A stretch of DNA of 64,000 bases from Betaproteobacteria bacterium (GCA_025356445.1 JANXSZ010000024.1:1-64000), one strand, 5' to 3'. Positions 24,549 to 33,861 are shown, numbered from the stretch's first letter. Notes: generated by a model from the sequence alone, not told the origin. A program made the numbers and translations.

Positions 24549-24974
24549 TCAGGCTGGGATGTCCAGCGAGCAACTGTCGCCCAAGGCTTCACGCCATACC
24601 CGCACCCGTGATACAGCAGGTTGTACAGGCTGCATCTCGCCCAGGGCTTGGGCAATGAATTGACACAGGTTTTCCAATGTGGGTTTGCCCAAGCCCGCCA
24701 CCTCGTCCAGCAAATGGTGGTCGAGCTGCTCACGCACGGTGGCCAAGCGCAGCCGCAGCAGCCCTAAATCCATCACCATTCCTGTCACTGGGTCAAGCGG
24801 CCCGCTGACAGAAACCTCTGCGTGGTAGGTGTGGCCGTGGATGCGGCGGCTGCCCTCGGCTTCGATGTCGCGTTGCAAGGTGTGGGCAGCATCGAAGAAG
24901 AAGCGTTGGCTGATCGTGAACAAAGGGGTGAACAAGGGCGTAACCAAGGGAGTCACAAGCGCAGAGGAGGGCAT
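24549..24974 (-). CDS. queD: QueD-like 6-pyruvoyltetrahydropterin synthase-family protein
   Basis: A 141-residue T-fold enzyme of the PTPS family; zinc ligands are in FDAAH and HGHTYH, with a C-terminal Glu region (REALG). By family and by neighbour queE it should make 6-carboxytetrahydropterin for queuosine or related 7-deazaguanine synthesis. Oddly, the cysteine that precedes HGH in characterised QueD (pattern C-x-x-x-H-G-H) is Ser here (S-R-R-I-H-G-H), so the chemistry may differ. The N-terminus has a 12-bp tandem repeat encoding VTPL/FTPL units. It lies 22 bases after queE on the same strand. queC is not in the window. Confidence 0.82.
   Translation of the reverse strand: MPSSALVTPLVTPLFTPLFTISQRFFFDAAHTLQRDIEAEGSRRIHGHTYHAEVSVSGPLDPVTGMVMDLGLLRLRLATVREQLDHHLLDEVAGLGKPTLENLCQFIAQALGEMQPVQPAVSRVRVWREALGDSCSLDIPA
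24916..24956. repeat. 12-bp tandem repeat in the queD N-terminus
   Basis: Units at 24916-24927, 24928-24939 and 24940-24951, each like GTGAACAAGGGC, plus a partial fourth. Read on the minus strand it encodes VTPL-VTPL-FTPL-FT. Related units occur in the pabBC gene (31230) and the Bug gene (40104). Confidence 0.7.
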
Positions 24975-24996
24975 AGGGGCCAGATTATCGGATGTC

Positions 24997-25635
24997 TTAC
25001 CTGATACCTGTCAATTTGTGCGTTTGCAGGCTCAGTCGCCACTGGGGGCGTTCCATGCAGGTGGCGATGCAATGGGCGATGTTGGCGTGCTGGTTGAGGC
25101 CGTCCATCGCTTGCAAGAAGCGGTGAGGGAAGTGGGTTTGGGCTTCCAGTACGTCCAAATCCAGGCCCGGCTGCGGCCACACCACCTTCAGTTCCTGCCC
25201 TTCGCGCTGCACCCAGGGGGCATTGGCTTTGGGGCTGATACACAGCCAGTCAATGCCAGCCGGGGCGGGGAGGGTGCCGTTGCTTTCCACCGCAACACGA
25301 AAACCCTGGGCGTGCAGGGCGTCAATGAGCGCCGTATCGACTTGCAGCAGCGGCTCGCCGCCGGTCAGCACCGTGAGGCGGTTGGCGGTGTTGGCCGCAG
25401 GCCACTGTGCTGCGATGCGGTTTGCCAAGCTTTCAGCATCCGTAAACTTGCCGCCCAGCGTGCCGTCGGTGCCCACAAAATCGGTGTCGCAAAACTGGCA
25501 TACCGCTGTGGTACGGTCGCTTTCGCGCCCTGTCCACAGGTTGCAGCCCGCAAAGCGGCAAAACACCGCAGGCATACCGGCTTGTGCGCCTTCGCCTTGC
25601 AGGGTGTAGAAGATTTCTTTGATGCTGTAGGTCAT
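24997..25635 (-). CDS. queE: 7-carboxy-7-deazaguanine synthase (radical SAM)
   Basis: A 212-residue radical SAM enzyme that converts 6-carboxytetrahydropterin to 7-carboxy-7-deazaguanine. The cluster motif is the expanded CX14CX2C (CNLWTG to VCQFC, about residues 31-49) known for Burkholderia-type QueE, in place of CX3CX2C. EIFYTLQGEG and LTGGEPLLQ are also diagnostic, as is the C-terminal LSLQTHKL. It is followed by queD on the same strand and lies about 45 bases after panC. Confidence 0.93.
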   Translation of the reverse strand: MTYSIKEIFYTLQGEGAQAGMPAVFCRFAGCNLWTGRESDRTTAVCQFCDTDFVGTDGTLGGKFTDAESLANRIAAQWPAANTANRLTVLTGGEPLLQVDTALIDALHAQGFRVAVESNGTLPAPAGIDWLCISPKANAPWVQREGQELKVVWPQPGLDLDVLEAQTHFPHRFLQAMDGLNQHANIAHCIATCMERPQWRLSLQTHKLTGIR

Positions 25636-25678
25636 GGGGGATGGGCTGCTGTGAGGCGCTATGGAAAGCTATGGGCGA

Positions 25679-26524
25679 TCAGGGGTTGATCTCCAGATTG
25701 TCGATCAAGCGCGTGCTGCCCAGTTTGGCGGCAGCCAGCAAGACCAGCGGCTCCAGGGGAGCGCCGGGTTTCAGTGTGGGGGGGAGCAAGTCGGCTTGGC
25801 AGCGAACCGTCATGTAATCGGGTTGCCAGCCGCGTGTGGTCAAGGTGTGCAGGGCTTGGTCTTCAATGGCGGCGATGTCATGGCTACCCGCCTTGAGGGC
25901 AGCGGCCATGGTTTTGAGCGCGAGGGACAACTGCATCGCCTCGGTGCGTTCATCTGCACTCAGGTAGCCGTTGCGCGAACTCAAGGCCAAACCGCTTTCA
26001 GCGCGGTAGGTCTCACTGCCCATAATTTCGGTGTTGAGCGCGAACTGTTTGACCATGCCGCGAATCACCATCAGCTGCTGGTAGTCTTTTTTGCCGAACA
26101 CCGCAAAGCGCGGCTGCACGCAGGTCAGCAGCTTCATCACCACCGTTGCCACACCCACGAAGAAACCGGGGCGGAAGTGGCCTTCCAGAATGTCGGCCAG
26201 TGCAGCGGAGGGGTGGACTTTGTAGGTTTGTGGCTCAGGGTAGAGCTCTTTTTCGTTCGGCGCGAACAGCACATCGCAACCGGCCGCTTCCAGTTGGGCG
26301 CAATCGGCATCCCAGGTGCGGGGGTAGGTGTCAAAGTCTTCGTGCGGCAAAAATTGCAGGCGGTTGACGAAGATGCTGGCCACGGTCACGTTGCCCAGCG
26401 GTTTGGCTTGGCGGATCAGGTCGATATGGCCCGCATGCAGGTTGCCCATGGTAGGCACAAAAGCAGGGCTTTGGAACGCGCTCAGATGGCGGCGCAGGTC
26501 GTCAATGGTGTGGGCGATGTACAT
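25679..26524 (-). CDS. panC: Pantothenate synthetase
   Basis: A 281-residue ATP-dependent ligase joining pantoate and beta-alanine. Class I nucleotidyl motifs are VPTMGNLHAGHIDLI (HAGH about 31-34) and the KMSKS-like SSRNGYLS; GKKDYQQL and FFVGVATVV are family-typical. It directly follows panB (18-base gap), and panD, which supplies beta-alanine, heads the same gene string. Length and motifs are complete. Confidence 0.96.
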   Translation of the reverse strand: MYIAHTIDDLRRHLSAFQSPAFVPTMGNLHAGHIDLIRQAKPLGNVTVASIFVNRLQFLPHEDFDTYPRTWDADCAQLEAAGCDVLFAPNEKELYPEPQTYKVHPSAALADILEGHFRPGFFVGVATVVMKLLTCVQPRFAVFGKKDYQQLMVIRGMVKQFALNTEIMGSETYRAESGLALSSRNGYLSADERTEAMQLSLALKTMAAALKAGSHDIAAIEDQALHTLTTRGWQPDYMTVRCQADLLPPTLKPGAPLEPLVLLAAAKLGSTRLIDNLEINP

Positions 26525-26542
26525 GAGACTGAGGGTTTGAGT

Positions 26543-27352
26543 TCAATAGGTATGGGTGTTTTCAACGGGGAAGCGGCTGGCCTTCACGTCGTCCACATAG
26601 CTTCGAGCGGCGGCTTGCACCGAGACGTTGCCCGCCATGAAGTTGTGCACAAAGCGCGGCAGCTTGCCGCCATTCAGGCCCAGCATGTCATGCAGCACCA
26701 GCACCTGGCTGCTGCATGCCACCCCGGCACCGATACCGATGACGGGGATGCGCAGTGCTTGCGTGATGGTTGCGGCAACGGTAGAGGGCACCAGCTCCAG
26801 CACCAGCATCGCTGCCCCGGCATCGGCCAGGGCTTGCGCGTGGGCTTGGAGCGTGGCGGCGGCTTCTTCGGTGCGCCCTTGGATACGGTAGCCGCCCAGG
26901 GCGTGGACGGATTGTGGCGTCAGCCCCAAATGCGCGCATACCGGGATACCGCGTTCCGTTAAAAAGCGCACCGTCTCGGTGGTCCAGCCGCCGCCCTCCA
27001 ACTTCACCATGTGGGCGCCCGCCTGCATCAAGGCCGTGGCGCTGTGCAAGGCTTGTTCGGGGGAGACTTGGTAGCTGCCAAAAGGCAAATCGCCGATGAC
27101 CCAGGCGCTGCGGTTGCCCCGTGCGACGCATTGCGTGTGGTAAACCATCTGCTCCAGTGTGACGGGCACGGTGCTGGGCTGGCCTTGCAACACCATGCCC
27201 AGCGAGTCACCGACCAGCAGGCAGTCCACACCAGCGCTGTCCAGCACGGCAGCAAAGGTGGCGTCGTAGCAGGTCAGCATGGTGATTTTTTCGCCAGCAA
27301 TGTGCATCTCGCGCAGGCGGTGCAGAGTGAGGGGTTTGCGGGTGTCGTTCAT
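26543..27352 (-). CDS. panB: Ketopantoate hydroxymethyltransferase
   Basis: A 269-residue TIM-barrel enzyme adding a hydroxymethyl group from methylene-tetrahydrofolate to 2-oxoisovalerate, the first committed step to pantoate. The motifs [53 protein letters not shown] and IGIGAG are all present. It sits between bioD and panC. The spacer to bioD carries three 13-bp tandem units. Confidence 0.96.
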   Translation of the reverse strand: MNDTRKPLTLHRLREMHIAGEKITMLTCYDATFAAVLDSAGVDCLLVGDSLGMVLQGQPSTVPVTLEQMVYHTQCVARGNRSAWVIGDLPFGSYQVSPEQALHSATALMQAGAHMVKLEGGGWTTETVRFLTERGIPVCAHLGLTPQSVHALGGYRIQGRTEEAAATLQAHAQALADAGAAMLVLELVPSTVAATITQALRIPVIGIGAGVACSSQVLVLHDMLGLNGGKLPRFVHNFMAGNVSVQAAARSYVDDVKASRFPVENTHTY

Positions 27353-27357
27353 GGATG

Positions 27358-27396
27358 GCGTTAATGGGTAGCGCTAAGGGGTAGCGTTAAGGGGGC
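27358..27396. repeat. 13-bp tandem repeat between bioD and panB
   Basis: Three units: GCGTTAATGGGTA (27358), GCGCTAAGGGGTA (27371) and GCGTTAAGGGGGC (27384). The third unit contains the bioD stop codon (complement of TTA at 27387-27389). Confidence 0.7.
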
Positions 27397-28094
27397 GGTG
27401 CATCGAACAAGGGAAGGGTGAATGGAACATGCGGCAATGTGCCTGCGGCGAGGGCCACCCCCTGCCAGGGAATCTGCGCCCAGCAGGGTGCGTCCAGGCG
27501 CAGGGTCAGTGCGGCGATATTCTCGGCAAGGGCGGGCATCTCGGGATCAATGTGGTTGGCCACCCAGCCTGCCAGTGGCAAACCGGCTTGGCGAATCGCC
27601 TGCGCCGTCAGCAGGGCGTGGTTCAGGCAGCCCAAGCGCAGGCCCACGACCAGCACCACGGGCAGCGCGAGGGCTTTGGCCAGATCCGCCAAGGTTTCGG
27701 TCGCGTTCAGGGGAACGATAAACCCGCCAGCACCTTCGACCACCACGCTGTCCGACACGGTTTGCAGTTGTGCAAAGCAGGCTTTCAGGTGGTCAAGCCG
27801 CAGGGTGATGTTTTCATGTTCCGCTGCAATGTGCGGGGCCATGGCTTCGCGCAGCAGGTAGGGGCACACCCAAGCGGATGGGGCTTGCACGTTGCTGGCG
27901 GCATTCAGCGCCTCCACATCGTCGTTGCACCAGCGGCCATTCACCCAATCGGTGCCTGCGGCCACGGGCTTCATGCCCACGGTGCGCCGGCCACGCTCTT
28001 GCCCCAGGTGGCGCAGCAGGGCCGCAGCCACCAGGCTTTTGCCTACGCCGGTATCGGTGCCGATGACGAAGAAATCAGCACGTTGCAGGCTCAT
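27387..28094 (-). CDS. bioD: Dethiobiotin synthetase
   Basis: A 235-residue P-loop enzyme closing the ureido ring of dethiobiotin. The P-loop is [13 protein letters not shown] near the N-terminus. MKPVAAG and [12 protein letters not shown] are family-typical and complete the active site. The start ATG overlaps the bioF stop (ATGA), so translation is coupled. The C-terminus (FDAPPP) ends in a tandem repeat unit. Confidence 0.94.
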   Translation of the reverse strand: MSLQRADFFVIGTDTGVGKSLVAAALLRHLGQERGRRTVGMKPVAAGTDWVNGRWCNDDVEALNAASNVQAPSAWVCPYLLREAMAPHIAAEHENITLRLDHLKACFAQLQTVSDSVVVEGAGGFIVPLNATETLADLAKALALPVVLVVGLRLGCLNHALLTAQAIRQAGLPLAGWVANHIDPEMPALAENIAALTLRLDAPCWAQIPWQGVALAAGTLPHVPFTLPLFDAPPP

Positions 28095-29305
28095 TCCAAG
28101 GCCCTCAGTGTGCTGGCCAGCCTGTCCACATCCTCAAGGCTGTGCGCGGCAGAGAGGGCAATCCGCAGCCGTGCGGTGCCTGAGGGTACGGTGGGGGGAC
28201 GGATGGCGGGCACCCACAGGCCCTGGGCTTCGAGCTGGGCAGATACCGCCAGCGCCGTTTCATTGCTGCCCAGAATCAGCGGTTGTATCGGCGTATCGGA
28301 GGGCAGCAGGTGCCAGCGGCTGTCGGCCATGCGGGCGCGCAGGTGGGCAATCAGTGTTTGCAGGTGTGCGCGGCGGGCATGGCCTTCTGGCCCGGCGATC
28401 ACGTCCAGGCTGGTACACAGGGCGTGTGCCATGGCCGGCGGGGCTGCTGTGCTGAAGATATAGCTGCGGGCTTTTTGCACCAGCCAGTCAATTACTTGCG
28501 GGCATGCTGCGACAAAAGCCCCACCTACCCCTGCCGCCTTGCCCAAGGTGCCCGTATACACGATGTGGGGGGAGTTGAGGCCGAAATGCGCCAGCACGCC
28601 CTGTCCGCCCGCACCCAGCACGCCAAAGCCGTGGGCATCGTCCACGATCAGCCATGCACCATAGCGTTCGGCCAAGGTCAGCAACTGGGGCAGCGGCGCG
28701 ATGTCGCCGTCCATCGAGAACACGCTGTCGGTCACGATCAGTTTGTTGGTGGCAGGCTCTTGTGCGAGCTGGGTTTCCAGGGTCTGCAAGTCACCGTGCG
28801 GGTAAACATGCACCCGTGCGCCTCGGGCCAAACGCACGGCGTCGATCAAAGACGCATGGTTCAGCGCTTCCGAAAAAATCGCTGTTGGCTCACCCGTGGC
28901 GGCCAGTGCAGGCGTGACCGCCAGATTGGCCATGTAGCCGCTGCCAAAGAACAGCGTGCGGCAACCACTGCCGCCAGGAGCATCGTCCACATCGCCCGCA
29001 CCAAACTGGGGGCCAACGAACGCTGCCAGCTTGTGCTCCAGCGCCTCGTGCGCCTGGCTGTGCCCGCTGATGAGGTGCGAGGCCCCACTGCCTGCACCGT
29101 GCAGCCGTACCCCTTGTGCCAACGCCTCGACCACGGCCGGGTGGTTGGCCAGCCCGAGGTAGTCGTTCGAGCAAAACGCGAGGCGCTCGGTGCCGTTCAG
29201 CGTGACGTGCGGGCCGCAAGGGGATTGGGTAGGCCGCAAGCGGCGGCGCAGGTGCTGGGCATCGAGTTGGGCGATGCGTGCTTCCAGGGTGTCGATCAAA
29301 TGCAT
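28091..29305 (-). CDS. bioF: 8-amino-7-oxononanoate synthase
   Basis: A 404-residue fold-type I PLP enzyme that condenses pimeloyl-thioester with alanine in biotin synthesis. The PLP lysine is in [24 protein letters not shown] and [10 protein letters not shown] are hallmarks. A frame reaches back to 29395, but the ATG at 29305 gives the usual N-terminus ([11 protein letters not shown]). bioA lies about 50 bases upstream and bioD overlaps downstream. Confidence 0.95.
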   Translation of the reverse strand: MHLIDTLEARIAQLDAQHLRRRLRPTQSPCGPHVTLNGTERLAFCSNDYLGLANHPAVVEALAQGVRLHGAGSGASHLISGHSQAHEALEHKLAAFVGPQFGAGDVDDAPGGSGCRTLFFGSGYMANLAVTPALAATGEPTAIFSEALNHASLIDAVRLARGARVHVYPHGDLQTLETQLAQEPATNKLIVTDSVFSMDGDIAPLPQLLTLAERYGAWLIVDDAHGFGVLGAGGQGVLAHFGLNSPHIVYTGTLGKAAGVGGAFVAACPQVIDWLVQKARSYIFSTAAPPAMAHALCTSLDVIAGPEGHARRAHLQTLIAHLRARMADSRWHLLPSDTPIQPLILGSNETALAVSAQLEAQGLWVPAIRPPTVPSGTARLRIALSAAHSLEDVDRLASTLRALE

Positions 29306-29357
29306 GGTGTAGCGGTGATGAGGGCAGAGGCTTAAGGGCCGGGATGAGCCGGTGGGC

Positions 29358-30689
29358 TCAGGGCTGGAGCGCTGCGGCCAGCGTGCTGTGCACACCCTCG
29401 GCCAGCTGGTTTTGTTCGCTGTCGTTCAGGATGTAAGGCGGCATCAGGTAAACGGTCTGACCAATGGGGCGCAGCATCAGGCCGCGTGCCAGCGCCAGCG
29501 CATGAAAGCGCCGCGAAAACGTGGCCGCGTGCGCCGGGTCAGCCACAGCCACATCAAAAGCCCAAATCATGCCCTGTTGGCGAAAATGTTTGACCAGCGG
29601 ATGCACGGCGAGCGGGGCCAGCAGACGGCTGAGCCGTGCTGCACGCACGCGGTTGGTGTTCAGCACATCGTCTTCTTTGAAAATGTCCAGGCAGGCCAGA
29701 GCGGCGCTACAGGCCAGCGGGTTCCCGGTGTAGGAATGCGAATGCAAAAACGCACGCTGAACGCTGTCGTCGTAAAAAGCCTGGTACACCGTGGGTGTAC
29801 TCATCACCAGCGAGAGCGGCAGATAGCCCCCACTGATGCCTTTGGACAGGCAGAGAAAGTCGGGCCACATGCCGGCCTGTTCGCAGGCAAAGAAGGTGCC
29901 GGTGCGGCCACAGCCGACGGCGATTTCATCGGCAATCAGGTGGACGTGGTATTGGTCGCACAGGCGGCGCAACCCTGCGAGGTACTGCGCATCGTGCATG
30001 GCCATGCCGGCCGCGCATTGCACCAAAGGCTCGACGATCACCGCCGCGAGGCTGTCTGCTTTGGCTTCCAGCAGGTCACGCAGAGACGCCAACGCGCGGG
30101 CCGCCACATCGCCAGCGCTTTCACCGGGGCCGGCTTGGCGTGCATCGGGGCTGGCAACGATGTGGGCGAGGCGCAGCAGGCTGTCGTAGGCCGCGCGAAA
30201 CACCGGCACATCGGTGACGCCCAAGGCGCCCAGCGTTTCGCCGTGGTAGCTTTGTGCCAGACAAACAAATTCACGCTTTTCGGGCTGGCCGCTGTTACGC
30301 CAGAAGTGAGCGCTCATTTTGAGGGCGATTTCTACCGCACTGGCCCCGTCAGAAGCGTAAAAGCAGTGCCCCAGTGCATGCCCGGTGAGGGCCGACAAAC
30401 GTTCCGACAGCTCGACCACTGGCGCATGGGTACAACCGGCCAGCATCACATGCGACAGCGTGTCCAGCTGGGCTTTCACGGCGGCGTTGATCCGGGGGTT
30501 GGTGTGGCCGAACAAGTTGACCCACCAGGAACTCAGGCCATCCAGATAGCCTTTGCCCGCTTCGTCGTAGAGCCAGGCTCCGCTGCCGCGCACCAGCGCC
30601 AGCGGCGGCTGTGTTTCGTGGCGCTTCATTGGCGTGCAGGGATGCCACACGCTGGCCGTGCTGCGGCTGGCGAGGTCGAGGGTGGTCAT
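29358..30689 (-). CDS. bioA: Adenosylmethionine-8-amino-7-oxononanoate aminotransferase
   Basis: A 443-residue class III aminotransferase using S-adenosylmethionine as amino donor to make 7,8-diaminononanoate. Signatures are [38 protein letters not shown] and the PLP lysine in [25 protein letters not shown] precedes it. It begins two bases after panD ends, so the two are almost certainly co-transcribed although they belong to different pathways. bioB and bioC are not in the window. Confidence 0.95.
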   Translation of the reverse strand: MTTLDLASRSTASVWHPCTPMKRHETQPPLALVRGSGAWLYDEAGKGYLDGLSSWWVNLFGHTNPRINAAVKAQLDTLSHVMLAGCTHAPVVELSERLSALTGHALGHCFYASDGASAVEIALKMSAHFWRNSGQPEKREFVCLAQSYHGETLGALGVTDVPVFRAAYDSLLRLAHIVASPDARQAGPGESAGDVAARALASLRDLLEAKADSLAAVIVEPLVQCAAGMAMHDAQYLAGLRRLCDQYHVHLIADEIAVGCGRTGTFFACEQAGMWPDFLCLSKGISGGYLPLSLVMSTPTVYQAFYDDSVQRAFLHSHSYTGNPLACSAALACLDIFKEDDVLNTNRVRAARLSRLLAPLAVHPLVKHFRQQGMIWAFDVAVADPAHAATFSRRFHALALARGLMLRPIGQTVYLMPPYILNDSEQNQLAEGVHSTLAAALQP

Positions 30690-30691
30690 CG

Positions 30692-31072
30692 TTACTGGGC
30701 CTGGGTGGGCACGTTGTGGCGCAGGGCGATTTGCTGGTTATGTTCGTCCACAAACACCAACTGGGGCTGGTGCCCTGCCACCTGCTCTTCATGCACCTGG
30801 GCAAAGGTCGCGATGATGATGAGGTCGCCCACCGATGCCCGGCGCGCTGCCGAGCCGTTGACCGAAATCATGCCGCTGCCCCGTTCGCCCTTGATGGCGT
30901 AGGTGATGAAACGTTCGCCGTTGTTGATGTTCCAGATGTGGATTTGTTCGTTTTCCACGATATTGGCGGCGTCCAGCAGGTTCTCGTCAATGGCGCACGA
31001 GCCTTCGTAATGCAGCTCGCACTGGGTGACTGCAACGCGGTGGATTTTGGATTTCAGCAGGGTACGGAACAT
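30692..31072 (-). CDS. panD: Aspartate 1-decarboxylase
   Basis: A 126-residue pyruvoyl enzyme that makes beta-alanine from aspartate for pantothenate. The self-processing site is Gly24-Ser25 in [25 protein letters not shown] at the start and [16 protein letters not shown] are typical. An AGAGAACC-type ribosome site precedes the ATG. It is the first gene of the panD-bioA-bioF-bioD-panB-panC run and is divergent from pabBC. An ORF-length C-terminal tail is normal for the proteobacterial form. Confidence 0.95.
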   Translation of the reverse strand: MFRTLLKSKIHRVAVTQCELHYEGSCAIDENLLDAANIVENEQIHIWNINNGERFITYAIKGERGSGMISVNGSAARRASVGDLIIIATFAQVHEEQVAGHQPQLVFVDEHNQQIALRHNVPTQAQ

Positions 31073-31187
31073 GTCGGGTTCTCTAAAAAATGCTGGATTG
31101 TGTCACTAACGTAAACCCTTGCTGGTCGAGCCCACGTGCTGCAAAGCTATCATCCCGGCTCTTTTTCTCGCTACAGGGTGGGGTGGT

Positions 31188-33080
31188 ATGCAGGCTTTCA
31201 TAGATTTTCCCAACGACGATGCCACCACTGACCCGCTGGCTAACCCGTTGGTTGACCCCTTGGTCGTTGGCGGGCGCTGGCAGGGCTTCTTCAGCCACCC
31301 GGTAGCGGTGCTGACGGCCTGGCAGCTGTACGAGGTGGCCGGTGTATTGCAGCAGGTGCAGGCTTTCAGCGCGGCGGGGCACTGGTGTGTGGGCGGGCTG
31401 GCTTATGAAGCCGCAGGGGCTTTCGATACTGCGTTGGTGACGCATCCAGCGTCCCCCGTCTGGCCGCTGGCGCGGTTTGCGGTGTACGACCGCGTGCAGC
31501 CCTGGCCTGCGCCAACTTCAACGGCAAGTCCAACGTCCCCCCATGCAGCGCCGGCGTGGGACGGGCAACGCACCAGCACCTACCTCGATTATGCGGAGCG
31601 TGTAAACCGGGTTATAGCAGCCATGGCAGGCGGTGAGTGCTATCAAATTAACCTCGCCGAGATACTGCAGTCGCACAGCGTGGCGATGGACACCGCCGAG
31701 ATCGCTTCGTGGTTTGCCCGTTTGCGCCGTGCCCAACCCGGTGGCTACCAGGCGTGGCTGGACTGGGGCGATCAGCAGGTGCTGAGCCTGTCCCCTGAGC
31801 TGTTTTTTGACTGGCAGCCCCTGGCTCAGGGTACGGGCGGTCAATTGACCTGCCAGCCTATGAAGGGCACCGCCCCTCGCCATGCTGATCCGCAAACCGA
31901 CGGCCAAGCCCGCCAGCATCTGATGGACAGCCCCAAAGAGCGCGCTGAAAACGTGATGATTGTGGATTTGCTGCGCAACGACATGGGCCGTATCGCCCGA
32001 CCGGGCACGGTGCGCGTCAGCAAGCTGTTCGAGGTGCAGGCGCTGCCCACCGTGTGGCAAATGACCTCCACCATCACGGCCACCACCCTTCCCGAGGTGG
32101 GTTTGCCTGAGCTGTTTGCGGCGCTGTTCCCTTGCGGCTCTGTGACGGGTGCACCCAAGGCCCGTGCCATGCACTGGATTGCGCAATTGGAGTCGGCTGC
32201 ACGCGGCCTGTACTGCGGGGCGGTTGGGGTGGTGCGCCCCGGTGGGGCGGCCACGTTCAATGTGCCCATACGCACGGTGACACTTCGCAAGGTAGCGCCG
32301 ACTCGTCCTTCCGATGAGGGTGGTGGTGATGTTTGGCAAGCCTGCGCAGGTGTCGGCAGTGCCATCACCGTGTATGCCGATGCGCCCAGCGAATGGCAGG
32401 AGCTGGCCGCTAAAACCCGCTACCTGGAGCGTGCCCGTGCGGATTTTTCGCTCTTGGAAACCTTGCGTCTTGAAGAGGGTCATTACTGGCTGCTGCCTGA
32501 GCATATGTCGCGCATGGCGGCCAGTGCGGCGTACTTTGGTTGTGTGTGGCGGCCCGACGCGGTACGCGCTTGCCTGGACGCGGTGGTGCGTGGACGCGAG
32601 GCAGGCACCTACCGGGTGCGGTTGACCTGTTCGCCACAAGGCGACTTGAGCGCCGAAGCTTTTGTGCTGCTACCTACGGCCCAGCCTGTGCGCTTCAACC
32701 GCAGCCCTGTTCCTCTCGCCGCGCAGGGCCGTGACCACGAGTTTGTGGTGCATAAAACCACGCGGCGTGACCATTACGACACCCGTTTGCTGTCTGCCAC
32801 TGGCGTGTTTGACACCCTGCTGTGCAACGAGCGCGGCGAAGTGACCGAGTTCACCCGGGGCAATCTGGCGTTGCGTCTGAACGGCCAGTGGTTGACACCT
32901 GCCCTTGCCTGCGGTTTGCTGCCGGGTACCTACCGCGCTCACCTGCTCGCCAAGGGCGAGCTGACCGAGGCCGTGCTGACCTGGGCCGACGTGCAGCGCG
33001 CTGAGCAGGTGGTGTTCTTCAACAGTTTGCGGGGCTGGTTGCTGGCAGAAATGCACGCCCAGCCTTTAATGTCGCCTTGA
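31188..33080 (+). CDS. pabB: Fused aminodeoxychorismate synthase component I / aminodeoxychorismate lyase
   Basis: A 630-residue fusion for 4-aminobenzoate (folate) synthesis. The PabB chorismate-binding domain (about 60-435) has GGECYQINLAEIL, PMKGTAPRH, ENVMIVDLLRNDMGRIA and GSVTGAPKARAM. A PabC-type fold IV PLP lyase follows (about 435-630), with the PLP lysine likely in VVHKTTRRDHYD, then FDTLLCNERGEVTEFTRGN. The start at 31188 has a GGGTGGGG site; the frame is open upstream to 31119. The N-terminus has 12-bp repeats giving DPLA-NPLV-DPLV. The glutaminase subunit (pabA/trpG) is not nearby. Confidence 0.93.
   Translation: MQAFIDFPNDDATTDPLANPLVDPLVVGGRWQGFFSHPVAVLTAWQLYEVAGVLQQVQAFSAAGHWCVGGLAYEAAGAFDTALVTHPASPVWPLARFAVYDRVQPWPAPTSTASPTSPHAAPAWDGQRTSTYLDYAERVNRVIAAMAGGECYQINLAEILQSHSVAMDTAEIASWFARLRRAQPGGYQAWLDWGDQQVLSLSPELFFDWQPLAQGTGGQLTCQPMKGTAPRHADPQTDGQARQHLMDSPKERAENVMIVDLLRNDMGRIARPGTVRVSKLFEVQALPTVWQMTSTITATTLPEVGLPELFAALFPCGSVTGAPKARAMHWIAQLESAARGLYCGAVGVVRPGGAATFNVPIRTVTLRKVAPTRPSDEGGGDVWQACAGVGSAITVYADAPSEWQELAAKTRYLERARADFSLLETLRLEEGHYWLLPEHMSRMAASAAYFGCVWRPDAVRACLDAVVRGREAGTYRVRLTCSPQGDLSAEAFVLLPTAQPVRFNRSPVPLAAQGRDHEFVVHKTTRRDHYDTRLLSATGVFDTLLCNERGEVTEFTRGNLALRLNGQWLTPALACGLLPGTYRAHLLAKGELTEAVLTWADVQRAEQVVFFNSLRGWLLAEMHAQPLMSP
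31230..31265. repeat. 12-bp tandem repeat in the pabBC N-terminus
   Basis: Units GACCCGCTGGCT, AACCCGTTGGTT and GACCCCTTGGTC encode DPLA-NPLV-DPLV. The units resemble those on the minus strand in queD (24916-24956). Confidence 0.65.
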
Positions 33081-33087
33081 CTTCTGG

Positions 33088-33861
33088 CTAAACCCCAGCC
33101 CACAGCATTCCCACCGCCATCGCCACCATCCCCAGGTCTTCCACGATGGTGACGGTGCTCATGGGCAGGTTGAATACAGCGCCCAGGCAGGCACAGCGGA
33201 TTTTTTGACCGTTGCTGACGGCACGAATCACCCCGATGGCCGAGAACCCCATCACCGCGATGGTGAGGCTGTGCGTCCACAGCGGCTGCCAGTGCGTGAG
33301 GTAGGCCACGCCCAGGCCCAGTTCCACGAACGGGTACACCTTGCCCCAACCCCGCCACCGCGCTGCCAGCAGGTCATAGCCTGCGTAGGCATCGGCAAAA
33401 GCGGGGATGTCCAACAGCTTGAAAAACGAAAACGCCAGGAAAAACCCCGCCATGAAGTAGCGCATGGTCTCGGTGGCGCTGACCGTGCCGTGGCCGATCT
33501 GTACCAGCACGCTGCCTGCGAGGAGGTAGCCGATCAACAGCAGCAGCGGACGGTAGGTGCTCAGCCAAGGTACCGGTGTTTCTGCTGTCAAAACAAGCTC
33601 TTTTGCAAGCGAAACAGGCTCTGTGGGCAGCACTGATGCGCTAGACAAGCTATCAATTGTGTAGTGTGTTCCCTGCAATGCCGTTTGTAAATCTGCCAGC
33701 GTGCCATGCCGCCCCGTGAAGACCGCTTGCTGGGGTGACAACGCCACGTCCACGTGGTCTGCGAAAGGTGTCAGGGCTTTTTGTACTCGGCCCACGCAAC
33801 CCATGCAGGTCATGCCCGATAGGCTGAAGGTCTCGTTGAGGGCTGTACTCATGCTACTCAT
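33088..33861 (-). CDS. HMA-MauE fusion membrane protein
   Basis: A 257-residue fusion. An N-terminal heavy-metal-associated domain (about 10-72) carries GMTCMGC (Cys19, Cys22). A short linker follows, then a MauE/DoxX-like four-helix membrane domain (about 100-255) with KIRCACLGAVFNLPMSTVTIVEDLGM, whose Cys223 and Cys225 could be redox or metal ligands. MauE proteins are usually linked to thiol-disulfide transfer. Here the gene is coupled (ATGA) to a CDF transporter and controlled with it from a MerR-type promoter, so I infer a metal-homeostasis role. Part of the linker is encoded by a dispersed repeat (33638-33664). Confidence 0.8.
   Translation of the reverse strand: MSSMSTALNETFSLSGMTCMGCVGRVQKALTPFADHVDVALSPQQAVFTGRHGTLADLQTALQGTHYTIDSLSSASVLPTEPVSLAKELVLTAETPVPWLSTYRPLLLLIGYLLAGSVLVQIGHGTVSATETMRYFMAGFFLAFSFFKLLDIPAFADAYAGYDLLAARWRGWGKVYPFVELGLGVAYLTHWQPLWTHSLTIAVMGFSAIGVIRAVSNGQKIRCACLGAVFNLPMSTVTIVEDLGMVAMAVGMLWAGV
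33638..33664. repeat. Dispersed motif inside the HMA-MauE linker
   Basis: On the minus strand the copy reads CTACACAATTGATAGCTTGT followed by CTAGCGC. It encodes about residues 66-75 of the fusion, at the junction of the metal-binding and membrane domains. Confidence 0.5.

Noticed and set aside
25661-26962. Open frame of 433 codons on the plus strand across panC and panB
   Set aside because: Antisense shadow of two complete, well-known enzymes.
31083-31445. Open frame on the minus strand at the start of pabBC
   Set aside because: Shadow of the 12-bp repeat region and pabBC N-terminus; no support as a gene.
31609-31660. Apparent dispersed motif copy (TATAGC and GCTATCAAATT) in pabBC
   Set aside because: It encodes GGECYQIN, a conserved PabB active-site segment, so the resemblance is probably coincidental.
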